Shown here: piece after piece, positions 1 to 6,800 of the stretch
Numbering within the stretch: the first letter of the stretch is position 1
How the letters are laid out: the number at the start of each line of letters is the position of its first letter
Source: an uncultured Dysosmobacter sp.
GTDB lineage: Bacteria > Bacillota > Clostridia > Oscillospirales > Oscillospiraceae
Direction of reading: 5' to 3'
NCBI GenBank assembly: GCA_934597465.1
Contig: CAKTSC010000033.1
Coordinates: 1 to 10,953, forward strand
DNA: 10,953 nt
Translations under genes and position numbers: made by a program
Notes under the pieces: generated by a model
What the model was told of the DNA's origin: nothing
Seen by the model: only the letters and a program-made list of their open reading frames with translations
Database searches by the model: none

Positions 1-581
1 CCGCAGCTGACGCACTTGGTCTCGGAGAGCTTGCGGTCGAAGGCGGGCATCACCTGGGCCTCGCTGCCCCGGAAGGCAAAGTTCAGGATGCCCATGCCCT
101 GCATCTCCTCGCAGGTGCGGACGCAGTCGCCGCAGAGGATACATTTGCCGGGGTCCCGGACGATGGCGGGGGAGGAGGTGTCCTTCTCAAAGGCGGGGCG
201 GGTATCCGCGAAGCGGACTTTCCGGACGCCGAAGCGGGCCGCCAGCTCCTGCAGGTGGCAGCTGCCGCTCTTCTCGCAGGTAGTGCAGTCCCGGCAGTGG
301 GAGGCCAGCATCAGCTCCAGGTTCAGCCGCCGGTACTTCAGGAGCCGCATGGTGTTGGTGCGGATCCGGAGCCCGTCCCGGGGCTCCATGGAGCAGGAAG
401 CGTCGATCTTGCCCCGCTCGTCCTCCACGAGGCACATGCGGCAGGCGCCATAGGTGGAGAGCTCGGAGTAGTAGCAGAAGGTGGGCATCTCGATGCCGGC
501 CTTGCGGATCACGGCCAGGACGTTCTTCTCCCCGTCGAAGGGGACGCGCAGGCCGTCAACATACATGATTCCTTTCGCCAT
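1..581 (-). CDS. hydA: Electron-bifurcating [FeFe]-hydrogenase-type large subunit, N-terminal part (cut by the window edge)
   Basis: The first 193 residues of a larger protein that runs off the left edge. What is visible is an electron-transfer arm: a ferredoxin-like [2Fe-2S] domain (Cys36, Cys47, Cys50, Cys63), a His-Cys3 type [4Fe-4S] site (His95, Cys99, Cys102, Cys108, with an extra Cys96 beside the His), then a two-cluster ferredoxin domain (Cys147, Cys150, Cys153, Cys157; the second cluster starts at Cys190 and Cys193). This order is known from HydA/HndD hydrogenases but is shared by NuoG and by NAD-linked formate dehydrogenase alpha subunits. The catalytic part (H-cluster or molybdopterin domain) is outside the window, so the hydrogenase call rests on the neighbours HydC and HydB, which match the trimeric HydABC set. 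The start follows a GGAGG ribosome site by 8 bases and lies 3 bases after the hydB stop, so translation is probably coupled. Cytoplasmic; expected to pass electrons between flavin-bound NADH, ferredoxin and H2. Confidence 0.8.
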   Translation of the reverse strand, partial: MAKGIMYVDGLRVPFDGEKNVLAVIRKAGIEMPTFCYYSELSTYGACRMCLVEDERGKIDASCSMEPRDGLRIRTNTMRLLKYRRLNLELMLASHCRDCTTCEKSGSCHLQELAARFGVRKVRFADTRPAFEKDTSSPAIVRDPGKCILCGDCVRTCEEMQGMGILNFAFRGSEAQVMPAFDRKLSETKCVSC

Positions 582-584
582 GGC

Positions 585-2483
585 TCAGTCCTCCTCGATG
601 GCGTCGATGGCGCCGAAGGGGCACGCGCCCCAGCACGCGCCGCAGTGGATGCACTTCTCGTTGTCGATGACATGGGGCTGGCGGATCTCGCCGGAGATGG
701 CCTCCATGGGGCAGTTGCGCTTGCACTTGCCGCAGCCCTTGCACAGCTCGGCGTTCACCACCAGGCGGCGCTTGCGGCCGTTGCAGATGGGGCAGTGGTG
801 ATCCACCACGTGGGCGAGATACTCGTTGCGGAAGTAGCGCAGGGTGCTGACCACCGGCTTGCAGGCGCTCTGGCCCAGGCCGCAGAGGGCGGTGTTGGTG
901 ATGTCCTCCGCCAGCTCCTCCAGAAGATCCAGATCCTCCAGGGAGCCCTCGTTGGCCACGATGCGGTCAAGGATCTCCAGCATGCGCTTGGTGCCCTCCC
1001 GGCAGGGAACGCACTTGCCGCAGCTCTCGTTCTGGGTGAAGCTCATGAAGAAGCGGGCGGTCTCCACCATGCAGGTGTCCTCGTCCATGACCACGAGGCC
1101 GCCGGAGCCGATCATGGCGCCGATCTTCTTCAGGGAGTCGAAATCCAGGGGCAGATCCAGGTGCTCCTCGCTGGCGCAGGCGCAGCCGCCGGAGGGGCCG
1201 CCGATCTGCACGGCCTTGAACTTCTTGCCGTCCCGGATGCCGCCGCCGATGTCAAAAACCACCTCCCGGATGGTGGTGCCCATGGGCACCTCGATGAGGC
1301 CGGTGTTGTTGACGTTGCCGGTGAGGGCGAAGGCCTTGGTGCCTGGGCTCTTCTCGGTGCCGATGGCCCGGTACCAGCCGGAGCCCTGGCGGATGATGCC
1401 GGGGACGTTGGCGAAGGTCTCCACGTTGTTGAGGATGGTGGGCTTGGCCCAGAGGCCGTGCTCCACCGTCCGGGGGGGCTTGGTGCGGGGCATGCCCCGC
1501 TTGCCCTCGATGGAGGCGGTGAGGGCGCTGCCCTCGCCGCAGACGAAGGCGCCGGCGCCCTGGTTCACATGCAGGCGGAAATCAAAGCCGCTGCCCATGA
1601 TGTCCTCGCCCAGCAGGCCGAACTCCTCGGCCTTGGCGATGGCGGTCTTCAGGCGGCTGACGGCCAGGGGATACTCCGCCCGGACGTAGATGTAGCCCTC
1701 GTGGGCCCCGGCGGCCACGCCCGCGATCATCATGCCCTCCAGCACGCTGTGGGGGTTGCCCTCCATGACGGAGCGGTCCATGAAGGCGCCGGGGTCGCCC
1801 TCGTCGCCGTTGCAGACCACGTACTTCACCTCGGAGTCCTGCCTGCGGACGCTCTCCCACTTGCGGCCCGCGGGGAAGCCGCCGCCGCCGCGGCCGCGGA
1901 GGCCGGAGGTGAGGATCTCCTGGCAGATCTCCTCGCCGCTCATCTCAAAGAGGGCCTTCTCAAAGGCGGCGTAGCCGCCCTTGGCGATGTACTCCTCCAT
2001 GTCCTCGGCGTCGGACTTGCCGCAGTTGGCCAGCACCACCCGGTGCTGCTTCTTGTAGAAGGGGATGTCCTCCTGCTTGGGGTACTTGACCCCGTCCAGG
2101 GTATAGACCAGGCGGTCGATGATCTCGCCGCCCAGCACGGTGCGCTCCAGGATCTCGTGGCAGTCCTCGGGCTTCACGTGGATATACATGATGCCCATGG
2201 GCTCGATGTGCACCAGGGGCCCCATCTCGCAGAAGCCGTGGCAGCCGCTCATCTTCACGTGGAGGCTCTTCTCCTCGTCGGAGTGGTGCTTGAGGCCGAT
2301 GTAGACGGGGAGGCCCCGGCTCTCACACTCGGTCTTCAGGTTCTCATAAATCTTCATGGCGCCGCCGGCGATACATCCGGTACCGGCGCAGATCAGAACG
2401 GACACCGCCTCCCGGCTCCGCTCCAGGGATTCCTTGGCGTGGCTCTGGTAGAGGTGGAAGGCCTCCCGGGTCAGCTTGCTCAT
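585..2483 (-). CDS. hydB: NuoF-like NADH-binding flavoprotein subunit of a HydABC/Hnd-type complex
   Basis: 632 residues, close to the length I recall for HydB of Thermotoga. Domains in order: an N-terminal thioredoxin-like [2Fe-2S] domain (Cys32, Cys37, Cys81, Cys85); the NuoF core with the glycine-rich FMN/NADH motif at 195-210 (LRGRGGGGFPAGRKWE) and the NGDEGDPGA motif at 225-233; an SLBB-like part (about 385-440); the [4Fe-4S] site Cys488, Cys491, Cys494, Cys534; and a C-terminal 2x[4Fe-4S] ferredoxin domain (Cys581/584/587/591 and Cys611/614/617/621). A CxxC pair preceded by two histidines (His562, His563, Cys564, Cys567) sits between the last two parts. In the family this subunit holds FMN, oxidises or reduces NAD(H) and routes electrons to HydA and ferredoxin. 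The chosen ATG follows AAGGAGG and overlaps the hydC stop as ATGA. A longer in-frame start at 2600 would lie inside hydC and adds low-complexity residues, so I rejected it. An HndC naming would be equally valid. Confidence 0.93.
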   Translation of the reverse strand: MSKLTREAFHLYQSHAKESLERSREAVSVLICAGTGCIAGGAMKIYENLKTECESRGLPVYIGLKHHSDEEKSLHVKMSGCHGFCEMGPLVHIEPMGIMYIHVKPEDCHEILERTVLGGEIIDRLVYTLDGVKYPKQEDIPFYKKQHRVVLANCGKSDAEDMEEYIAKGGYAAFEKALFEMSGEEICQEILTSGLRGRGGGGFPAGRKWESVRRQDSEVKYVVCNGDEGDPGAFMDRSVMEGNPHSVLEGMMIAGVAAGAHEGYIYVRAEYPLAVSRLKTAIAKAEEFGLLGEDIMGSGFDFRLHVNQGAGAFVCGEGSALTASIEGKRGMPRTKPPRTVEHGLWAKPTILNNVETFANVPGIIRQGSGWYRAIGTEKSPGTKAFALTGNVNNTGLIEVPMGTTIREVVFDIGGGIRDGKKFKAVQIGGPSGGCACASEEHLDLPLDFDSLKKIGAMIGSGGLVVMDEDTCMVETARFFMSFTQNESCGKCVPCREGTKRMLEILDRIVANEGSLEDLDLLEELAEDITNTALCGLGQSACKPVVSTLRYFRNEYLAHVVDHHCPICNGRKRRLVVNAELCKGCGKCKRNCPMEAISGEIRQPHVIDNEKCIHCGACWGACPFGAIDAIEED

Positions 2484-2956
2484 GCCTGCTCCTCCTTCCG
2501 GATCTCCGCCAGCAGCTTCAGGGCCGCCTCGGGGCTCATCTGGGGATAGACCTCGCCGTCCACGGTCATCACCGGGGCCAGGCCGCAGGCGCCGAGACAT
2601 GCCACCGTCTCCAGGGTGAAAAGGCCGTCGTCCGAGGTCTTGCGCTTTCCGCTGAGGCCCAGATCCTCATAGATAGCGTCATAGATGGGCTGGGATTTGC
2701 GGACATGACATGCCGTCCCGGCACAGACCTTGATGATATGCTTTCCCTTGGCCTCCAGGGAGAAATTCTCATAGAAAGTGGCCACGCTGTAAACATGGGC
2801 GGGGCTGACGCGCAGCATCTCCGCCACCGTCACCAACGCGCCCTCGCTGAGGTACTTGTACTCGTTCTGGATCTCCTGCAGGATCGCGATCAGATCCGAC
2901 TGCCTGCAGCCGTGCTGGGAGACGATCTCCCGCACATGGGCAAGCTGCTCTTCCAT
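2480..2956 (-). CDS. hydC: NuoE-like thioredoxin-fold [2Fe-2S] subunit
   Basis: 158 residues, the normal size for NuoE/HydC/HndA proteins. A helical N-terminal part (about 1-65) is followed by a thioredoxin-like ferredoxin domain with the four [2Fe-2S] cysteines in the family pattern: Cys78 and Cys83 (CAGTAC), then Cys120 and Cys124 (CLGACGLAP). The VDGEVYP stretch near 132-138 is also typical. It is the small partner of the NuoF-like flavoprotein and completes the NADH-oxidising module in the cytoplasm. First gene of the operon: its stop overlaps the hydB start by 4 bases. The ATG at 2956 has a GGAGG ribosome site about 10 bases upstream. A promoter lies at 3091-3119, giving a leader of about 128 bases. 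The family could also belong to a formate dehydrogenase complex, but the order small subunit, flavoprotein, large subunit fits HydC-HydB-HydA best. Confidence 0.92.
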   Translation of the reverse strand: MEEQLAHVREIVSQHGCRQSDLIAILQEIQNEYKYLSEGALVTVAEMLRVSPAHVYSVATFYENFSLEAKGKHIIKVCAGTACHVRKSQPIYDAIYEDLGLSGKRKTSDDGLFTLETVACLGACGLAPVMTVDGEVYPQMSPEAALKLLAEIRKEEQA

Positions 2957-3084
2957 CCGTGGTAGTCCTCCGTTCTCAGATTTTCAGGCTTGCTGTGCTT
3001 CCCCGGCCCCCCCAGGCCTGCGAAGCCGTTTGCCGCACCCAAGGGAACGGCAGCTGTGAACCGACCATTCCCCTGCAGTATGAC
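2957..3084 (-). other. Presumed 5' leader of the hyd operon
   Basis: Stretch between the predicted transcription start (about 3084) and hydC. It holds one plausible RNA hairpin: the 8-base arms at 3043-3050 and 3065-3072 pair with a single G-U wobble around a 14-base loop. I recognise no named riboswitch class and no credible small gene here. The stretch is otherwise G-rich, with a run of seven C on the plus strand at about 3007-3013. Function inferred only from position. Confidence 0.45.
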
Positions 3085-3090
3085 AGCTCC

Positions 3091-3119
3091 ATTATAAGGG
3101 AGATTTCTCCTTCCCGCAA
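3091..3119 (-). promoter_or_regulatory. Sigma-A type promoter of the hyd operon
   Basis: On the minus strand the -35 box TTGCGG (3114-3119) is separated by 17 bases from a perfect -10 box TATAAT (3091-3096). The spacer contains the inverted repeat GGAGA-AA-TCTCC (3099-3110), and the -35 box is embedded in TTCCC-TTGC-GGGAA (3111-3124). Either could bind a regulator. The promoter lies between the GNAT terminator and hydC, so the operon is expected to be an independent transcription unit. Confidence 0.75.
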
Positions 3120-3125
3120 GGGAAA

Positions 3126-3143
3126 ATGTCGATTTTTTAACAT
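3126..3143 (-). promoter_or_regulatory. Candidate Rex-type redox operator upstream of the hyd promoter
   Basis: The 18-base sequence ATGTTAAAAAATCGACAT has the layout of the Rex operator (TTGTTAA, four bases, TTAACAA). The left half matches 6 of 7 and the right half 4 of 7. With one more base each side, the outer five pairs of the dyad are perfect. It ends 6 bases before the -35 box. Rex represses NADH-consuming genes, including clostridial hydrogenases, when NADH is low, so the position makes biological sense. The match is imperfect. The right half also reads ATCGACA, near a Spo0A box. Confidence 0.35.
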
Positions 3144-3188
3144 TCTCCAAATGCCACAGTTTTTCGTTCTGTTTTTGCACAGAATTAG

Positions 3189-3216
3189 CGAAAAAAGAGA
3201 ACGCCTTCCGGCGTTC
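3189..3216 (-). terminator. Rho-independent terminator after the GNAT gene
   Basis: A perfect 7-bp stem (GAACGCC/GGCGTTC, 3199-3205 and 3210-3216) with a four-base loop is followed on the minus strand by CTTTTTT. It starts 13 bases after the GNAT stop codon and separates that gene from the hyd promoter. Confidence 0.88.
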
Positions 3217-3228
3217 CCCTCCCGCTTA

Positions 3229-3726
3229 TCACGGTTTGCTTTTCAGCTGATAACCGTCCGTTTCTCTGTCCGCGTCCGGCCGCCAGAGGCGGCGGTAGAG
3301 CCGGGAGGGCGTCTCCTCCCCGTCCCCCAGGGCATGGCAGAAGAACTCCCAGCCGTAGCGCTCGTAGAAGTGCTCATGATCCGTCAGCAGATACAGCGTG
3401 TCGATGCCCCGCCGGTGGTAATCCCGGCAGACGAAGTCCAGCAGCGCCCCGGCGATGCCCCGGCAGCGGTGCTCCGGCTCCACAAAGACGGCGCAGACGT
3501 TGGGCCGCAGATCCTTCCGCCCATGAAAGTCGTTCTCGATGACCCCGCAGCCCCCCAGGATGGCCTCCTCCTCCCGGGCGAGATACCACTCCGGCACGAT
3601 GCCGCCCGCCAGGCACTCCGCCATACTCTCCTGATAGGCCGCCAGGGGTATCCCCCACTTGCTGTGGAACCACGCCGCGGCCTCCGCGGCCAGCTCCCCG
3701 TGCTCCGAGATCCGGATGATCTCCAT
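3229..3726 (-). CDS. GNAT-family N-acetyltransferase, substrate unknown
   Basis: 165 residues, the usual size of a single-domain GNAT protein. Acetyl-CoA binding motif A is clear: strand VCAVFVEP (77-84) followed by HRCRGIAGALL (86-96), matching the R/Q-x-x-G-x-G/A pyrophosphate loop as R87-C-R-G90-I-A92. The C-terminal LTDHEHFYERYGWEFF (114-129) is the typical motif B region with the Tyr/Gly-Trp-Glu tail. These show acetyl transfer from acetyl-CoA but do not identify the acceptor. I chose the second of two in-frame ATGs (ATGCGTATG): the GGAGG site is 6 bases from the second and touches the first. The gene stands alone between two terminators and has its own weak promoter. Cytoplasmic. Not linked by sequence to the neighbouring hydrogenase or protease genes. 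Confidence 0.85.
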   Translation of the reverse strand: MEIIRISEHGELAAEAAAWFHSKWGIPLAAYQESMAECLAGGIVPEWYLAREEEAILGGCGVIENDFHGRKDLRPNVCAVFVEPEHRCRGIAGALLDFVCRDYHRRGIDTLYLLTDHEHFYERYGWEFFCHALGDGEETPSRLYRRLWRPDADRETDGYQLKSKP

Positions 3727-3756
3727 ACGCATCCTCCCTCCCGCGTCGTTTTCCCC

Positions 3757-3786
3757 AGCATACCATAGCTTTGCGGCCTTCCGCAA
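3757..3786 (-). promoter_or_regulatory. Weak candidate promoter for the GNAT gene
   Basis: TTGCGG (3781-3786) and TATGCT (3757-3762) are spaced by 18 bases, directly after the protease-gene terminator. The -35 hexamer is the left arm of a 6-bp inverted repeat (TTGCGG, four bases, CCGCAA; 3771-3786). TATGGT at 3762-3767 is an alternative -10 box with a shorter spacer. The gene needs some promoter here because a strong terminator lies just upstream. Confidence 0.35.
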
Positions 3787-3788
3787 GG

Positions 3789-3822
3789 AAAAAGGCAGAG
3801 CCGGTCGCCCGGCTCTGCCTTT
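3789..3822 (-). terminator. Strong rho-independent terminator after the surface protease gene
   Basis: A perfect 14-bp stem (3791-3804 with 3809-3822) and a four-base loop, with a run of five T on the minus strand at 3793-3789. It lies 33 bases after the protease stop codon. The plus strand also carries Ts after the stem, but no plus-strand gene points at it. Confidence 0.92.
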
Positions 3823-3854
3823 CTTTCAGGGATCGCTTGTGCTTTCTGCCCGGC

Positions 3855-6800
3855 TCAGCCGATCCACTCGGCGTAGCGGTGCAGGATGGCCGCCACCTGG
3901 CCGCGGGTCGCGCTGCCCTTGGGGCTCAGGGTGGTGGCGCTGGTGCCGTTGATGATCCCGGCGCCCACGGCCCACTGGAAGGCCGGGACGGCGAACTCCG
4001 CCACCTGCGCGGCGTCGGTGTAGCTGAGGATGTTGGTGTCCTCGCCCACGCTGACGTCGCGGCCCTTGTACTGGGCATAGCGGTAGAGGATGGCCGCCAT
4101 CTGCTCGCGGCTGATGGCCTGGCCGGGACGGAAGGTACCGTCGCCATAGCCCTTCACCACGCCGCACTTGGCCGCCCAGACGGTGGCGTCGTCGCAGTAG
4201 GAGCCGTCCGCCACGTCAGAGAAGGGATTGCTGCCGCTGACGGCGGGCTCGCCCTCCATCCGGTAGAGGATGGCGGCGATCATGCCGCGGCTGGTGCTGG
4301 CGGTGCTCTGGAAGAGGTCGCTGCTGACACCCTTCATCAGGCCCTTCCCGTAGACATACTGGATGTCCTCATAGAAGGGATGCTCCTCGGTCACATCGGT
4401 GAAGGGGAGCTCCGGCTCCGCCGGGGTGACGGGAGTGCTGGGCTCACCGGGGATGACCACGGTGTTGCGCAGCTTGAAGGTGATGGTCTTCTTCACGTCG
4501 GTCAGACCCAGCTTCGCGCCGTCCTCCAGGGTGGTGGAGGTCACGTCGGTGGTGTTGGGGCAGGTGTTCTGGTCGTAGGAGAAGGTGAGGGTGGCGACCT
4601 TGCCGTTCACGGCCTCGGCGGCGGCGTAGGCGAAGGTCAGCTTGCCGTTCACGTCGTTGTAGCTGCTCATGATGCCCTTCTCGGTGTTCACGGAGACCAG
4701 GGTCAGGGTCTTGGCGTCATAGTCGAAGGTCAGCTTGCCGTTGGTGGAGTCCTCGGCGGTGACGTCCAGGGTGACGGTGGTGAGGCCGGAGACGCCGGTG
4801 CCGTTGATCCCGGCGGTCTTGACCGCCGCGTTCTTGGCCGTGCTGTCCGTGACCTTGACGGCGTTCAGGGAACCGCCGGCCTGGGAAACGGTATTGAGAA
4901 CCAGCTCCGTGCTCGCAGCCTCCACTGCGATCACGTTCTCAGGCAGGTTCCGCGCAGGACGCAGAGCATCCTGGCTGTCGCCGCCCTCGCCGCCGGTCTC
5001 GGCGTTGTTGTCCAGCACCGCCAGCAGAGCGCAGGGCCACACGCCGTCGCCCACATCGCCCAGCAGGGTAGAAACGTAGGATTCCTTCGCCTCGTCATAC
5101 TCCAGGACATAAATCTGGTTGGTCGTACCGTTGAAGTAGCTGAGGTAGAGGTTTTCGTCATCGCCCATGACCATAGAGCAGTAATAGCTGCCGTCATAGC
5201 CTGGGAAATCAAGATTCAGATCGGTTCCAACATAGTACATGCTTGCCTTTTCGGTAGCGAAATCAGGCTCCATAATCCAAATCGTGCCGGAATCCGTCAT
5301 GCAGTAGAAGACATCTACCAAGTTTTCCGCCTTATTGGTGGTATAACCAGCCCAGGCAACCGCGGTAAAGTTCTTCGCATTGGCATACTTCGCCAAATAG
5401 TCTGCCAAGTTCCAGCCCGAGTTAAAGCTGTTGCCCATGGCCGGGTCAGAATACAGGAAGTAGCTTCCATAAACGCCCACCAGGATATCTCTCTCCGTGC
5501 TCAGACTTCCGATGGCCGCGTATTCCATATCATGCATCGGAGCGCCATAGGCTACTACGCTCTCAGAGCTCCCAATGGTCTCGCCCGTCGCAAGATTCAC
5601 CTGGTAGAGATAGCCGCTGTCATCCATCTGGTACACAGGGCCGTCCTTACTGGCGAAGTCGTACGTTGCGGCATTGATGTGGTTCTTCAGCAGCGCATAC
5701 TTCGTCCAGGTCTTGTTCTCTTCCATATTCCAGTTGAAGAGAAGGGGGTTGCCGTCCTCGTCCTGGAGCGCACCCACCAAGGTGACAGGATAGGTCTCGA
5801 CGGTCACCACGCAGGTACCCTTGACGTTCTTGTTCTTTTCAGATGTTGCAGTGATGGTAGCAGTACCCTGGCCGACACCGGTAACGATACCGTTCTCGTC
5901 CACGGCAGCCACAGCTTCGTCAGAGGATTCCCACGTGACGCCCTCGTTGACGATCCAGGGTTCATAGTCCACGGTCAGCGCGGCAGAGGTTCCCCTCACC
6001 AGGGTAAGCTCGCTGGGGGTCAGGGTAATGCTGGTGGGATCCTTGGGGGCAGCATCCTCGCCCAGAACCAGCTTGTAGGTGCTCTGGTTCATGGCATAGT
6101 CCGTGACCTGGACATAGAGCTCCGCGCCCTTCTCCAGTCCGGAGACATTGAGGACAGCCTCCACGTCCTGGCCCTTATCCGTCAGCGCCTGGTTGGGGAC
6201 AACGTAAGCGACTTCCTTCTCCACATCGCGCTGATAGAGGGCCACGACCGCCAGATAGCGGTTATCGTTGGCCACGACAGTCAATTCCTTGCCGTCCTCG
6301 CTCAGGGTCACGCTCTTCACTTCGGGATCGGTGTTGTCAATGGCGGTACGGGTGGTGAGGTAAGCACCCTCGCCTAGAACGCCGCCCGTCAGGGTATCCC
6401 AGTCATAGCTGCCGTCCGCGGAAGCATAGTACTCAGGAGCCAGCACCAGGGAGATATTGACCTCGGTACCCTCGGGCAGCTTCACGCCGTCCCCGCCGGT
6501 GCCCTGCCAGCCCAGCCGCAGGCTGCGAGAGGTATTCTGCCATTTGGAGCCGTTGGTGTAGTAATAGGCGCTGGAAACACTGCCAAGATCCTCGCTGCGG
6601 TAGTAGAGTTCGCCGGTCTCGGCATCCGTCACCTGCCAGATGGCGCCGCCCGCGTTGCGGATGGGAGAGAAGTAGTACTTTGCCAGCGTATCGCTGCTGT
6701 TGAAGGCGTTGCGCTCCGGCAGATACTCGTCATCATCCGTCAGCGGGTTGGCGAAGTACCAGTACTCCCCGGAATCCCCCGCATACTGGATGGTCATGTA

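Noticed and set aside
255..2549. 764-residue plus-strand reading frame opposite hydB
   Set aside because: Composition is Ala/Gly/Leu/Val/His-rich with no family motifs, and it is antisense to a gene with all its cofactor residues. GC-rich codon use leaves few stops on the opposite strand.
2957..3084. Riboswitch in the hyd leader
   Set aside because: One modest hairpin only; none of the conserved cores I know (FMN, TPP, cobalamin, SAM, glycine) is visible.
2890..3180. 96-residue minus-strand frame over the hyd promoter and leader
   Set aside because: It crosses the predicted promoter and overlaps the start of hydC in another frame; no domain and no good ribosome site.
3771..3786. Inverted repeat TTGCGG-CCTT-CCGCAA as a second terminator
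   Set aside because: Only 6 bp and no T-run after it; it more likely overlaps the GNAT promoter or is incidental.
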